This document shows positions 32,296 to 40,645 of a stretch of 64,000 nucleotides of DNA, piece after piece. Made by a program: the position numbers and the translations under genes. Numbering within the stretch: the first letter of the stretch is position 1; each line of letters opens with the position of its first letter. The stretch spans positions 1 through 64,000 of the forward strand of contig RAZA01000018.1 in NCBI GenBank assembly GCA_003612485.1. Reading direction: 5' to 3'. Below the pieces are notes generated by a model. It was not told the DNA's origin. It made no database searches and was given only the letters and a program-made list of their open reading frames with translations. The DNA is from a bacterium D16-50 (GTDB lineage: Bacteria; Bacillota; Clostridia; Lachnospirales; Lachnospiraceae).

Positions 32296-32526
32296 TCAGA
32301 CGCCCCCGCCGCCTGCCTGGGATCTGGCCGGCCGGCGGGCAGCGGGCGGCGTATCCTCCCTGCTCTCGATATACTCCCGGACAGCCTGGGGGACATACTT
32401 CTCATACATCTTCCCCATCGCCTCCGTCAGTTCTCCCTCGAAGTCCACGTTCTTTTTTCCCATGTACTGCCTGATGGCGTTTAATTTTTCCTCGTCATAC
32501 TTCACCGTGAATGTCGTCTGTTTCAT
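32296..32526 (-). CDS. Small conserved ICE protein (DUF6103-like)
   Basis: This 76-residue protein reads KQTTFTVKYDEEKLNAIRQYMGKKNVDFEGELTEAMGKMYEKYVPQAVREYIESRED, then a Pro/Ala/Gly-rich tail. The beta strand followed by two helices is the pattern of a ribbon-helix-helix-like protein. I associate the sequence with DUF6103, from memory. ATG 32526 has a good AAGGAG site. It lies on the far side of the candidate oriT from the relaxase and could bind there or regulate transfer genes. Confidence 0.65.
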   Translation of the reverse strand: MKQTTFTVKYDEEKLNAIRQYMGKKNVDFEGELTEAMGKMYEKYVPQAVREYIESREDTPPAARRPARSQAGGGGV

Positions 32527-32560
32527 GCGTTTCTCCTTTCTGGTTCCCGATCCCGCTCCC

Positions 32561-33424
32561 TCACATGGACGGGAGCATCCCCTGTGTCAATGCAGGGACA
32601 TTTTCCTGATTGTTACCTTTCATGTCCTTCCGATATCCCTGCCATGCCTGCCGCTCCACACCGAACAGCCCGTCATGCCTTGTGATCTCATCCCTGCTTT
32701 CTGCCGTGCGCTCCGTCCCATCCGGCATCAGGATGAAGACCTCCAGCCCCGCCTCCGCCAGCCCAAGCGCCCTCTCTTTGCCCAGCGGGAGCATCCCCTC
32801 CCAGGCATATCCGTAGCCATGCATTTCCTCCATGCTGATCTCGTCCGGCAGTCCTTCCTGGGCAGTTTCTTTCCGGCAGTTCGGGCAGAAATCAAGATGG
32901 TATGCCACGTCAAACTGCCCGTCCTCAATGGCCAGGTCAGCCACCTCCGGGCGGCTGCAGAGCATATCCCCCAGGGTCTCCTGCAGGAACGGTCTGCCCT
33001 CCACGCACAGGCCGGTCATGCCTTCCAGTTCCTCAAAAGAAACTATCCAGTTTCCTTCCGTGGTCAGGCTGGTGCCCTCGGCAATGATGGCATCCACCGC
33101 CTCCGCCAGCTCCCGGTTCAGCCTGGAGAGCGTGGGGTACCGCAGGGCTGTGGCCTCCGGCACATAGGAGGCGTACCTGGCGTAGCCGCTGCCCTCGCTT
33201 TCCACCAGCAGCCCGTCCGTCCTGCCCTCTCCCGTGACCAGCAGGCAGTGGTACACATCATCCCTGTCCACCCCCATCACCTCTGCATTTTCCAAGATGA
33301 CCTCATGGCTGCGCATCGGATGGCGCAGCATTTCCTCCAGCTTCCTTGCCGGGATTGTGACGGCTTTCTCTACGGCAAATTCCCGGAAAGTAAAATCCGG
33401 CTTGTGTTCAAACACTGTTTTCAT
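32561..33424 (-). CDS. ICE protein of the DUF6329-like family, long paralogue
   Basis: The start is ATG 33424 behind AAGGAGG. This 287-residue soluble protein begins KTVFEHKPDFTFREFAVEKAVTI and contains the conserved segment DDVYHCLLVTGEGRTDGLLVESEGSGYARYASYVPEA, shared almost word for word with the next gene upstream. The middle holds AYHLDFCPNCRKETAQ, a possible metal site. I recall the family as DUF6329; its function is not known to me. Tandem paralogues in the transfer region suggest duplication with divergence. The C-terminus ends FGVERQAWQGYRKDMKGNNQENVP, a possible disordered tail. Confidence 0.65.
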   Translation of the reverse strand: MKTVFEHKPDFTFREFAVEKAVTIPARKLEEMLRHPMRSHEVILENAEVMGVDRDDVYHCLLVTGEGRTDGLLVESEGSGYARYASYVPEATALRYPTLSRLNRELAEAVDAIIAEGTSLTTEGNWIVSFEELEGMTGLCVEGRPFLQETLGDMLCSRPEVADLAIEDGQFDVAYHLDFCPNCRKETAQEGLPDEISMEEMHGYGYAWEGMLPLGKERALGLAEAGLEVFILMPDGTERTAESRDEITRHDGLFGVERQAWQGYRKDMKGNNQENVPALTQGMLPSM

Positions 33425-33489
33425 ATCCTGCAGCCTCCTTGATCCGGGGCCGCCCAACACCAGAGAAGGACAGCCCCTCCCTCTCTCTT

Positions 33490-34092
33490 TCACATGGACT
33501 GGACAGGCGCTTTCTCCTGCCCTCCGTCCGAAAAATCTTCCTGGCGGCCATGGCAGAGCTCCGGGCGGCAGCGCACACTGAAGCAGTCCCTGCGGATGCA
33601 CACCTCCGGCCTCTCCGTGATCATGTCGGCCATAAGTTCCTGCAGGAACGGGTTTTCCCCAAGTTCCAGGCCGGACTGCTCCCTGATCTTCTCAAAGCTG
33701 GCCTCCCAATATCCCTCCGATGCGGCTGCCGCTCCCTCCGTGACGAACAGGTCCACCAGGAAAGCAAGCCTGCTTCCCATCTCGGACAGGGAGTCATATG
33801 CGAGGGCCGCCGCATCCGGCACATAGGAGGCGTACCGGGCATATCCATACCCCTCCGCTTCCACCAGGACGCCGTCCCTGTGGCCTTCTCCGGTGACCAG
33901 CAGGCAGTGGTATACGCCGGTTTCATCCTTGTGCATCAGATCCACATTCTCTTTTATAAATTCCTGGTAGTCCATGGGATTCTGTAAGAAATCTTCAAAG
34001 TCCCTGTCTGCAAGGCGGATGGTCTTCTCCACCTTTGCCTGGCAGAATTTAAAGTATGGTTTGTGTTCCAGGATCATTTTTATCGGATTCAT
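33490..34092 (-). CDS. ICE protein of the DUF6329-like family, short paralogue
   Basis: The start is ATG 34092 after GGAGGGA. The 200-residue product (NPIKMILEHKPYFKFCQAKVEKTIRLADRDFEDFLQNPMDY...) shares GVYHCLLVTGEGHRDGVLVEAEGYGYARYASYVPDAAAL with the neighbouring longer paralogue. It lacks that protein's C-terminal 90 residues and ends in a Cys-rich stretch (CIRRDCFSVRCRPELC). It lies 11 nt after the NlpC/P60 gene, so it belongs to the same operon. Function is unknown. The paired paralogues could form a heteromeric complex, which is inference only. Confidence 0.65.
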   Translation of the reverse strand: MNPIKMILEHKPYFKFCQAKVEKTIRLADRDFEDFLQNPMDYQEFIKENVDLMHKDETGVYHCLLVTGEGHRDGVLVEAEGYGYARYASYVPDAAALAYDSLSEMGSRLAFLVDLFVTEGAAAASEGYWEASFEKIREQSGLELGENPFLQELMADMITERPEVCIRRDCFSVRCRPELCHGRQEDFSDGGQEKAPVQSM

Positions 34093-34102
34093 GGCATCCC
34101 TC

Positions 34103-35116
34103 CTAATCCAGCAGGCGACCGAAAGCAAAAAATTTTTCCCTCCAGTACGCCGTCTCAATGCTTGTGTAGCCAATGGGCGAGCCACAGTGCAGCATCCTTC
34201 CCCCGCCCACATAGATCCCCACATGGCTCACCGGGCCGCTGGAGGCATAGGTGCCGCTGAAGAACACCAGGTCGCCGTGCTGCGCTTCCTCCTTCGGCAC
34301 GATGGCACACTGGTTGTAGATCCCCGTGACTGTAGTCCTGGACAGGGGATAGGCTCCGGAATGGGTGTAGACCCAGCAGACGAACCCGGAACAGTCAAAG
34401 GACGTCTCAGGCGTTGACCCTCCCCACACATAGGGGAATCCCAGGTATTTTTCCCCTTCTGCAATCAGGGCCGCAAAGCTGCCATCCCCCATGGCCTCAC
34501 CGGGCGGCAGCCCGCTCCCCGGCCCCGCCTGCCCGTATTTTGCCAGCACATAGACGCGCTGGGCGTTGGCCTTGTTCTCGTCTGTGATTTTCCTCCCAAA
34601 CAGGGAGGACAGGTTCCCGTACACGGTCCCCATATCCGTGATGGGGACTGCCACCGTGTAGGTTTCCCCTTCCTCATCCTCCCGTTCCTCATACGTCACG
34701 AAACAGTCCGCAAAGCCCCTGTAATCGTCATCGTTCATTCTGGGCTGCTCCGCGCCGAAAAACAGAGAATAGAAAACAGCCTTGACCCGGTATCCGTCCA
34801 CCGTCCCATCCTCCGCCATTCCGTTGATCTCAGCCAGGACCGCATCCAGTTCCCTGAAGCTCCCCTGCATCTTCTCGATGTACATCCGGTAATCCGCCGG
34901 GAGTCCCGCCGACAGATAGCCGCCATTGAACGCAAGATCCACAGCGGCGTTGTTATGCCCTGCCGTGCCGGACAGCGCACACAGGATCATCACAATGATT
35001 AAGATAAAGGGTGTCAGGACTGCCGCCACCACGGTGGCTATCGCAGTCCGCACCCTCTTGTCCGATGCCGCAGCCAGTACGGCCTTGGCTGCCAGCACAG
35101 CTGCAGGTGCCGCCAT
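34103..35116 (-). CDS. Membrane-anchored NlpC/P60 peptidoglycan hydrolase
   Basis: Conjugative systems of Gram-positive bacteria need a cell-wall hydrolase to let the channel cross peptidoglycan. This 337-residue protein has an N-terminal transmembrane segment at about residues 27-50 (TAIATVVAAVLTPFILIIVMILCAL). A middle region of about 130 residues follows, and then a C-terminal NlpC/P60 domain with the catalytic Cys in SFDCSGFVCW, the His in VSHVGIYVGGG and a third polar residue in MLHCGSPIGY. The start used is ATG 35116, 7 nt after GGAGGG. It corresponds to the VirB1-like hydrolase role of the transfer apparatus. Confidence 0.9.
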   Translation of the reverse strand: MAAPAAVLAAKAVLAAASDKRVRTAIATVVAAVLTPFILIIVMILCALSGTAGHNNAAVDLAFNGGYLSAGLPADYRMYIEKMQGSFRELDAVLAEINGMAEDGTVDGYRVKAVFYSLFFGAEQPRMNDDDYRGFADCFVTYEEREDEEGETYTVAVPITDMGTVYGNLSSLFGRKITDENKANAQRVYVLAKYGQAGPGSGLPPGEAMGDGSFAALIAEGEKYLGFPYVWGGSTPETSFDCSGFVCWVYTHSGAYPLSRTTVTGIYNQCAIVPKEEAQHGDLVFFSGTYASSGPVSHVGIYVGGGRMLHCGSPIGYTSIETAYWREKFFAFGRLLD

Positions 35117-35155
35117 AGGCATCCCTCCTTCCTGTCCATCCGAAGCAATGGGAGC

Positions 35156-35683
35156 CTACCCCATCGGCTCCATCCCGCCCATGCCGGGCATCCCCGGCTG
35201 CTCCTGTTCCCCTCCGCCGCTTTTCAGGCCAAACACTGCTGTATAGGCATTGTCGATGGCATCCGCCAGTGGCTTTGTATCCAGACCACACTGCTCGTAG
35301 CCCTCCCATATGATATCCGCATACCCGTCAGAGGGGACGCCTAATTCATGGCCGGGCGTCATGATATACCCCATGGCGGACACCTCTTTCCCTTCCAGCT
35401 CCACCTGCAGCATCTGTTTCCCATAAAGCCTGGGATACCCTTCATAGCGGTCCAGAGCCTGTTCATCGGCTTTGCGGATCTTCCACAGGAGCACAGGCAC
35501 TGTGCCGCCCTCCTTCGGCTCCACGGTGGCGACTGCCCCCCTGCGCGCTCCCCTGAACAGCAGTTCATATCCTTTCAGTTCGCTGGTCCCCATCACCTCG
35601 GCGGTGGGGCACCGGAATGCCATCTGTGTCTGGTTCATGTTGCTTCCGTATGCCAGATACAGCGTTTCCTTTTTTCTTCCCAT
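35156..35683 (-). CDS. Gamma-glutamylcyclotransferase-like (AIG2/GGCT) protein
   Basis: This is a 175-residue GGCT-fold protein: LYLAYGSNMNQTQMAFRCPTAEVMGTSELKGYELLF shows the YGSNM substrate loop, and ALDRYEGYPRLYGKQML contains the catalytic Glu (DRYEGYP). A Gly/Met-rich tail (GGGEQEQPGMPGMGGMEPMG) ends it. GGCT enzymes release 5-oxoproline from gamma-glutamyl amines. It lies 59 nt downstream of the amidoligase gene, a pairing described for predicted peptide- or amine-modification systems in which one enzyme makes and the other breaks gamma-glutamyl-type bonds. The start is ATG 35683 after AGGAG. Confidence 0.85.
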   Translation of the reverse strand: MGRKKETLYLAYGSNMNQTQMAFRCPTAEVMGTSELKGYELLFRGARRGAVATVEPKEGGTVPVLLWKIRKADEQALDRYEGYPRLYGKQMLQVELEGKEVSAMGYIMTPGHELGVPSDGYADIIWEGYEQCGLDTKPLADAIDNAYTAVFGLKSGGGEQEQPGMPGMGGMEPMG

Positions 35684-35742
35684 CTCCTGCTCTGCTCCTT
35701 TCTCACTGCCTGCGATTTCCCACAAACATTCTCAAAAATATC

Positions 35743-36792
35743 CTACATACTCATTGTAAAAGCCTGTGATTCTTCCTCCGCCATTTCATGCCCTCCCTCC
35801 TGGACGGCTGGGGGTTCCCTTTCCTGTACCGAATGTCCCTGCTCTGCCCGCTCTTTCTCCCTTTTCTGTCTTAGCCTTTCCTTCTGCGCCTCCGCCTGGG
35901 CCGGGTCCCGCCATGCGATGCAGCCCGGCAGTTCCGCAAGCAGGTGCTGCCTTGCGGTGGAGAATTCATCCCCAATCAGCCCAAGGCGCAGCAGCCAGGT
36001 GCGGAAAGTATATTTTTCATTGGTGGTCTGGGTCTTCCTCCGGCTGGCGCATGCCTGGTTCAGCGCCTGTGCGGTGATGGCAAGGCTGAACTGGATATAT
36101 GCCTTGATCTTGCCCGCATGGAGCGTCCCGTTGAACAGCCTGAATTCCACCGTCCCCTTCTGGAATACGGAGTGGAGGTTCAGGCAGTGGTACCGGCTGT
36201 CATCATAATGTCTGTGCCTGCGGCTGTCGCCGTCATACCAGATCCGCTCCACACCATCCAGGGTCTTGGGTTTCTTTTGGTTCAGCTCTTCCAGGAACCG
36301 TTCCTCCACCTTCTGGCAGTATTGGTTTTCACGGGCAACAGACACCTTCAGGGCCTTGTAGATCAGATCCTCCTTGGATGCCATGATGTTCGTGATGTTG
36401 CGCAGCGTCCGGGCGTCAAAGGGGGATGCGTCCACATGCACATGGATGCCGCAGGACTTGTTGGTGATCGCCCCATGCTTTTTCAGTTCCCGGATAATCT
36501 CCTGGATGGGTACGATGTCCTCATAGCGGCAGATGGGGCTGACCATCTCCGTCTTGTATTCACCAGTTGCCCTCACCCTCTGCTCCCCGGCTTTCCGCTC
36601 CGCAGTAATGCTGGAATCACTCATGAACTTCCACTGCCTCCCCTGTCCATCAAGTGCTGCATAGGCGTCATACCCAAGCCCTACATATCTGCTTTCCGTT
36701 CCGAAATAGGCAGCTGTCACCCTTGCAGCTTCCTCCCGCGTAATCCCGGTCATCTCGATCTCAATGCCGAACCGCTGTTCCTTGAGCTCCAA
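35743..36792 (-). CDS. Amidoligase-family COOH-NH2 ligase
   Basis: Amidoligases of the ATP-grasp-like/glutamine-synthetase-like class form amide bonds between carboxylates and amines. The frame begins FGIEIEMTGITREEA, with GIEIE as the first metal/ATP motif. GIHVHVDASPFDARTLRN and TVEFRLFNGTLHAGKI are the other family motifs. The start I prefer is TTG 36792 (site GGAGGGGG); upstream in-frame codons belong to the structured RNA element. The 349-residue product has a long charged C-terminal extension (KERLRQKREKERAEQ). It pairs with the GGCT-like gene downstream and may modify cell-wall peptides or a transfer protein. The substrate is unknown. Confidence 0.85.
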   Translation of the reverse strand: MELKEQRFGIEIEMTGITREEAARVTAAYFGTESRYVGLGYDAYAALDGQGRQWKFMSDSSITAERKAGEQRVRATGEYKTEMVSPICRYEDIVPIQEIIRELKKHGAITNKSCGIHVHVDASPFDARTLRNITNIMASKEDLIYKALKVSVARENQYCQKVEERFLEELNQKKPKTLDGVERIWYDGDSRRHRHYDDSRYHCLNLHSVFQKGTVEFRLFNGTLHAGKIKAYIQFSLAITAQALNQACASRRKTQTTNEKYTFRTWLLRLGLIGDEFSTARQHLLAELPGCIAWRDPAQAEAQKERLRQKREKERAEQGHSVQEREPPAVQEGGHEMAEEESQAFTMSM

Positions 36793-36857
36793 CCATATCC
36801 CCCTCCCTTCTGAGCACAGCTGCCGAAAACGGCAGCACAAACAATCGGTGCAAGTCT

Positions 36858-36953
36858 GGAAGAATGCCCGCACTTTGGGCATTCTTCCGTGTGACATTTA
36901 GAATTTCTTAGGCGGCGTCTTTTGGTGCCTTAGAAATTCTTCTCACACTTTTA
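36858..36953 (-). ncRNA. Repeated structured RNA element, copy A
   Basis: Read on the minus strand it starts TAAAAGTGTG, where TAA is the virB4 stop codon. Pairs are: GTGTGA with TCACAC (element positions 6-11/60-65), then a 14-bp stem at positions 14-27/41-54 with a single A·A mismatch, closing a 13-nt loop with CCAAA and ACGCC. A perfect 12-bp hairpin follows at positions 66-77/85-96 (GGAAGAATGCCC/GGGCATTCTTCC). Copy B at 57375-57468 has the same fold. Four base pairs differ between the copies with both partners changed (11-60, 18-50, 26-42, 27-41). A further hairpin GCTGCCG-TTTT-CGGCAGC (36819-36836) precedes the amidoligase start. Confidence 0.75.
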
Positions 36954-38780
36954 CCGCCCTCCGGCCTTGCCGAACAGCCGGGCTTTATGCTCTGGGGCAT
37001 TGACCATCAGGTTGTACCGCTCATTGCCACACTTGTAGAGGCACACGCCCCTCTGGGGGTAACGGATCAGGCTGTACTCGCTTTCCTCCAGCTGGAGGGT
37101 GTCCGTGTAGAACCTGGCGTCAATGCTGCCCGCATTGAACAGGAACTGATGGGTGGGGATGGAGAACAGCGGCTTGGTATATTCCCTGACGCCGTCCAGG
37201 TTGAAGTCCTCCAGGTTCTGGCTGGCGATGATGACCGCAGAGTCCTTCTTGCGCACACGCTTCATGAAATTGCGGACGTACTCCACGGCAGTCAGGTTGG
37301 ACAAAAACAGGTAGAACTCATCCAGGCTGGCCGCCGTATTGCCCACGGTCAGCAGCTCATCGCTCATAAAGGAGAGCACGTTGAACAGCAGGGCATCCTT
37401 TAGGCTCCGGCTGGCCTGCAGCAGCCCTTTCACCCCGAAAGTGATAAAGCTGGAGTCCGTGATGTTGGTATGCCCGTTGAAGAACTTGCTCTCTGCGCCC
37501 ACGCACATGGAGTGCAGCCCCAGCAGGATGCCCCGCAGCATCTCCGCCGTATAGAGCTGCCTGGCGCTTGCGTCAAACGCCTTGTACTCCGCCTCCATAA
37601 AGGCATACAGGTCGGAGAGGATGGGGTACTCCTCCGGCGCCAGGCTGTCAAAGTCGCTCTGGTCCGTGATCCCCCACCCGGCATACAGTTTCTGCAGCAT
37701 GATCTCTATGACATCGATCTCCCTGTCCGTGAAGTCCTTGTAGCTTCGGAAAAAATCTTTCAGGAAGCTGATATGCTGGGACAGCCGGGAGCGGATGCGG
37801 AAGGTCTGGGGCGCATCCATGTCCTCCGGGCCTGCGGCATCATCCCAGGTTTTCGGCTCCAGGGGGTTTATGATATACCTGCCGCCCATCAGGTCGATAA
37901 AGCACCCGCCCAGGTTGTCCGTCAGATCCTCATACTCCATCTCCGGGTCAAGGGCGCAGACGCGCATCCCCGATTCCCGCAGGTTGGTCAGGAGCAGCTT
38001 CAACAGGTAGCTCTTGCCCTGCCCGCTGTTGCCCAGGATCAGGATGTTGGCGTTGGTCTTGTCATCCGCCCTGCGGTTAAAGTCCACAAGCACGTTGCTG
38101 CCGAACTTGTCCCGCCCGATATAGAAGCCCTGAGGGTCTGTCTTTCCGGAATAGTTAAAAGGGTAAAGATTCGCCACGCTGCTGGCAGGCAGCACCCGCT
38201 CAAACTGGTCCCGGAACAGGTTGGAGCCTGTGGGCATCACGCATTGGAAGCCTTGTTTCTGGCGCAGCATCAGCCGGTCCACGTTCAGCTTGGAGCGGAT
38301 CAGCTCCGTCAGCACCTCCGTCTGCAGGAGCTTCAGCTGGTCCAGGTCATGGGCGCACAGCTCCAGGTAGACCGCCGTATGCAGGAGCGGCTCCCTGTTG
38401 CGGTGCATCTGCGCCACAATGGCCGCCACGTCCAGCAGGTTGCTCTCCGCCAGCACGGTTGCCTGCAGGTCATTGGTATTGCCCCGGTCCATGCGGTTCT
38501 TGTTGGCCGCGTTGCTGATGATCTTCCGTTCCTCCACCGGGGTCACATGGCGGGTGTAGATGCGCAGGGTCACGCCGTCCTTCTCCCCAAGATGGGAAAG
38601 GATCGCCTGCTCATCGGTTGACGTGGGGTATTCCCGCAGCGCCCACACACAGCGGAATGTGTTGCCGCAGATGAAGTGGTCTGTTTCAAACCTGATGACG
38701 GAGGGTGCGATCATGTCCAGGAATTCCTGGATATGCACATCCTCCTGTGTCTGTATAGGGACATTTTCTGCTCTTTTCAA
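36951..38780 (-). CDS. VirB4-type transfer ATPase
   Basis: VirB4 powers assembly and function of type IV secretion channels. The preferred start is TTG 38780 (LKRAENVPIQTQEDV) 7 nt after GGAGGTG. The 609-residue protein has an N-terminal VirB4 domain and a C-terminal RecA-like ATPase with Walker A LILGNSGQGKSYLLKLLL near residue 255. Walker B-like SLDEFYLFLSN and the conserved VIIASQNLEDF follow. It lies downstream of the Fic gene and its terminator. Its stop codon is the first triplet of structured RNA copy A. Localization is the cytoplasmic membrane face at the transfer channel. Confidence 0.92.
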   Translation of the reverse strand: MKRAENVPIQTQEDVHIQEFLDMIAPSVIRFETDHFICGNTFRCVWALREYPTSTDEQAILSHLGEKDGVTLRIYTRHVTPVEERKIISNAANKNRMDRGNTNDLQATVLAESNLLDVAAIVAQMHRNREPLLHTAVYLELCAHDLDQLKLLQTEVLTELIRSKLNVDRLMLRQKQGFQCVMPTGSNLFRDQFERVLPASSVANLYPFNYSGKTDPQGFYIGRDKFGSNVLVDFNRRADDKTNANILILGNSGQGKSYLLKLLLTNLRESGMRVCALDPEMEYEDLTDNLGGCFIDLMGGRYIINPLEPKTWDDAAGPEDMDAPQTFRIRSRLSQHISFLKDFFRSYKDFTDREIDVIEIMLQKLYAGWGITDQSDFDSLAPEEYPILSDLYAFMEAEYKAFDASARQLYTAEMLRGILLGLHSMCVGAESKFFNGHTNITDSSFITFGVKGLLQASRSLKDALLFNVLSFMSDELLTVGNTAASLDEFYLFLSNLTAVEYVRNFMKRVRKKDSAVIIASQNLEDFNLDGVREYTKPLFSIPTHQFLFNAGSIDARFYTDTLQLEESEYSLIRYPQRGVCLYKCGNERYNLMVNAPEHKARLFGKAGGR

Positions 38781-38851
38781 ATAGGCACCTCCGATCAGAT
38801 AAAGCGGGGCAGGTCTGCCATTGCATCCTCCCCGCTCCGGTTTACGGGCAC

Positions 38852-38885
38852 AAAAAAGCACCGGACACATCTCTGCATCCGGCGC
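38852..38885 (-). terminator. Intrinsic terminator of the Fic gene
   Basis: On the minus strand GCGCCGGA and TCCGGTGC form an 8-bp stem (one G·T pair) around about 12 nt, followed by TTTTTTG. It lies 37 nt past the Fic stop and 72 nt before the virB4 start, so virB4 transcription must read through it or start nearby. Confidence 0.75.
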
Positions 38886-38921
38886 CCTGCCGCCTTATCG
38901 TTTCTTTTTCTGTTCATGGTC

Positions 38922-39713
38922 TTACTGCATTGTGGGGGACTGATCCCTTTCCTGCTGCGGACCGGAAAGCTCAATGTACCTCTCCATCTGCCTGTCCACA
39001 AGCCCTGCCACCAGCTCCGCAAAGGGCTGCAGGTCCCCCTCCACCGCATAGGCATCCAGTGCCTTGAAATATTCCAGCCTGTCCTCCTTGGCGATGGAAA
39101 TGGCCGGGAACCCCTCCGCCATGAGCTGGTAGTTCATGATGAGCCTTGACGTCCTCCCGTTCCCGTCCGTGAACGGGTGTATCTTCACAAACTCCGCGTG
39201 GGTCCACGCCGCCAGCTCCACCGGGTTCAGTTCCCTCCCCTTCCAGGACAGGTCCGCGTAAAAATCCTTTACCTGCCGGTACATGAGCGGCGGGGGCGGC
39301 GGCATGTGCCGTGCGCCGGAGATATACACCTGCACGTCCCGGTATACCCCGCCAACCTGGATGTTCTCCATCAGCAGGGCGTGGATGTCCTTGACTTTCC
39401 CTTCATCCAGGGGCATCCCCTGCCCGATGCATTCCTTCACATAGCGGAACGCCTTGCGGTGGTTGACTGCCTCATAGATCTCCCGCATCGCCTTCCCCCC
39501 GATGGAGATCCCGTCCTCTAAGAGCACCTTGGTCTCGATCAGTGACAGGGTATTCCCCTCTATGGCCGTGGAATTGTGGGTATATTCTATTTCAAATGCC
39601 TGGTCAAAAGTGAACGTGGTAAATTCCGGGATGGATTCCCGGCACCGGCTGTACAGTTCCTTTTTCCGGAACAGCTCCTGATAGTCCACAAAAAAGCCCT
39701 CCTTCTCCTTCAA
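38922..39713 (-). CDS. Fic-domain protein with N-terminal inhibitory helix
   Basis: Fic proteins usually transfer AMP to a target protein. This 263-residue protein has the complete catalytic motif HPFTDGNGRTSR near residue 177 and an upstream YISGARHMPPPPPLMYRQ flap. The N-terminal NSTAIEGNTLS near residue 48 matches the (S/T)xxxE(G/N) inhibitory helix of class II Fic proteins, so activity should be self-restrained. It has its own extended -10 promoter with a palindrome upstream and its own terminator, which sets it apart from the surrounding virB operon. It may target host or competitor proteins or a toxin-like function during transfer. The start is ATG 39713 after AAGGAGGGC... the exact site being GGAGG. 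Confidence 0.88.
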   Translation of the reverse strand: MKEKEGFFVDYQELFRKKELYSRCRESIPEFTTFTFDQAFEIEYTHNSTAIEGNTLSLIETKVLLEDGISIGGKAMREIYEAVNHRKAFRYVKECIGQGMPLDEGKVKDIHALLMENIQVGGVYRDVQVYISGARHMPPPPPLMYRQVKDFYADLSWKGRELNPVELAAWTHAEFVKIHPFTDGNGRTSRLIMNYQLMAEGFPAISIAKEDRLEYFKALDAYAVEGDLQPFAELVAGLVDRQMERYIELSGPQQERDQSPTMQ

Positions 39714-39726
39714 AACTTCCTCTTAC

Positions 39727-39784
39727 AGTATAGCACATTTCCCCGCAATAGTAAGCCGGAATTTCCATTTCCCTTAAGGGAAAT
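39727..39784 (-). promoter_or_regulatory. Private promoter and palindromic operator of the Fic gene
   Basis: On the minus strand an extended -10 TGCTATACT (TATACT at 39732-39727) lies 13 bp before the Fic ATG; the -35 (CTTACT at 39755-39750) is weak. A perfect 18-bp palindrome ATTTCCCTTAAGGGAAAT is centred at 39775, about 20 bp upstream of the -35, and is a likely regulator site. There is no T tract, so it is not a terminator. Confidence 0.55.
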
Positions 39785-39794
39785 TGTTCCCTGC

Positions 39795-40385
39795 CTAATC
39801 CTCTGGCACGATCCACCGCTCCCCGTCAAAGTCCTCGAACCGCTCCGTGGTCACGTTCTGCTCATAATACACCGCAAGGATGCGCTTGATGTCCTCCCGG
39901 TCCGCCCTCTTTACGGAAAAGCCCTGCTCCTTTAAGGACTTTTCGATGCGGGACAGGTAGGGGAACACCTCCGACTCCTTTTCCTCCCGCAGCCGGACCA
40001 TGACCAGGAATTCACGGGCTGTCGCCATCTGCACCTGTATCCGGTCAAGGTGGGCCTGGTCTTTTTCCAGGAGCCGGCGCACCACGGGGTTTTCCTCCTT
40101 CTCCATGCGGGCGCGCAGGAACCTCTTGTTGTCCTCAAAGCTCTCCCGGCTGTTTAAGCACAGCATCTCGATCTCCGCCACGCCTTTCAGCACCGTCATC
40201 AGCGCATAGACCCTGGCGCCCACGCTGGACGCCGACAGCACGGAGATGTTGGAGGGCTTCACGATAAAATACACCAGCTCCCCATGCCCGTAGGTCACCA
40301 GGCTGTAATCCGTGATCTCCCCCGCCCCGATCAGCTGGCGGGTGGACGCCCTCTGCCGCTGTTCCCTTTTTTCTTTTCTGCTCAT
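39795..40385 (-). CDS. VirB4-associated conjugal transfer protein
   Basis: The start is ATG 40385 after GGAGGTAT; the product has 196 residues. The basic N-terminus (SRKEKREQRQRASTRQLIGAGEI) is followed by TDYSLVTYGHGELVYFIVKPSNISVLSASS, a strand-rich segment that resembles the N-terminal domain of VirB4/TraE-type proteins. A long helix with many Glu and Arg residues comes next (NKRFLRARMEKEENPVVRRLLEKDQAHL). No ATPase motifs are present. It overlaps the VirB3-like gene by 4 nt and precedes Fic and virB4. It may be a separate membrane-proximal domain that works with the VirB4 ATPase; that is an inference from fold pattern and position. Confidence 0.7.
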   Translation of the reverse strand: MSRKEKREQRQRASTRQLIGAGEITDYSLVTYGHGELVYFIVKPSNISVLSASSVGARVYALMTVLKGVAEIEMLCLNSRESFEDNKRFLRARMEKEENPVVRRLLEKDQAHLDRIQVQMATAREFLVMVRLREEKESEVFPYLSRIEKSLKEQGFSVKRADREDIKRILAVYYEQNVTTERFEDFDGERWIVPED

Positions 40386-40645
40386 CTTGTATACCTCCAT
40401 TCAAAGAATTGCTGGCCTGCGAAAAAGAATGCACAGGCATATCTGATGAAGTCCAGGATGCTGGTATCCTCAAAGCGGATCGTCAGAAAGGCATATACCG
40501 CCGTGAACACGATGGGCGGGAAAAAGCCTGCCTGTGTCAGCGCCAGGATGGAAAATAACGCGCACACGCCGATGATCCCGATATCCTTGAGCTGCCAGAG
40601 CCACAGCGTGGCCCTGGCCTTTAAATTGTCAGGGTAAATATACAA
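40382..40645 (-). CDS. VirB3/PrgI-like small membrane protein
   Basis: From the TTG at 40645, after an AGGAGGCGG site, the 87-residue product starts YIYPDNLKARATLWLWQLKD. It has two hydrophobic helices at about residues 23-42 (IGIIGVCALFSILALTQAGF) and 44-60 (PPIVFTAVYAFLTIRF), and ends FFFAGQQFFEWRYTR. Size, topology and position directly before the VirB4-type genes match VirB3/TrbD/PrgI components of the inner-membrane complex. The ATGA-type overlap with the next gene shows coupling. An upstream ATG at 40726 exists in the same frame but lacks a good site. The stretch 40646-40824 upstream shows no gene. Confidence 0.75.
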   Translation of the reverse strand: MYIYPDNLKARATLWLWQLKDIGIIGVCALFSILALTQAGFFPPIVFTAVYAFLTIRFEDTSILDFIRYACAFFFAGQQFFEWRYTR

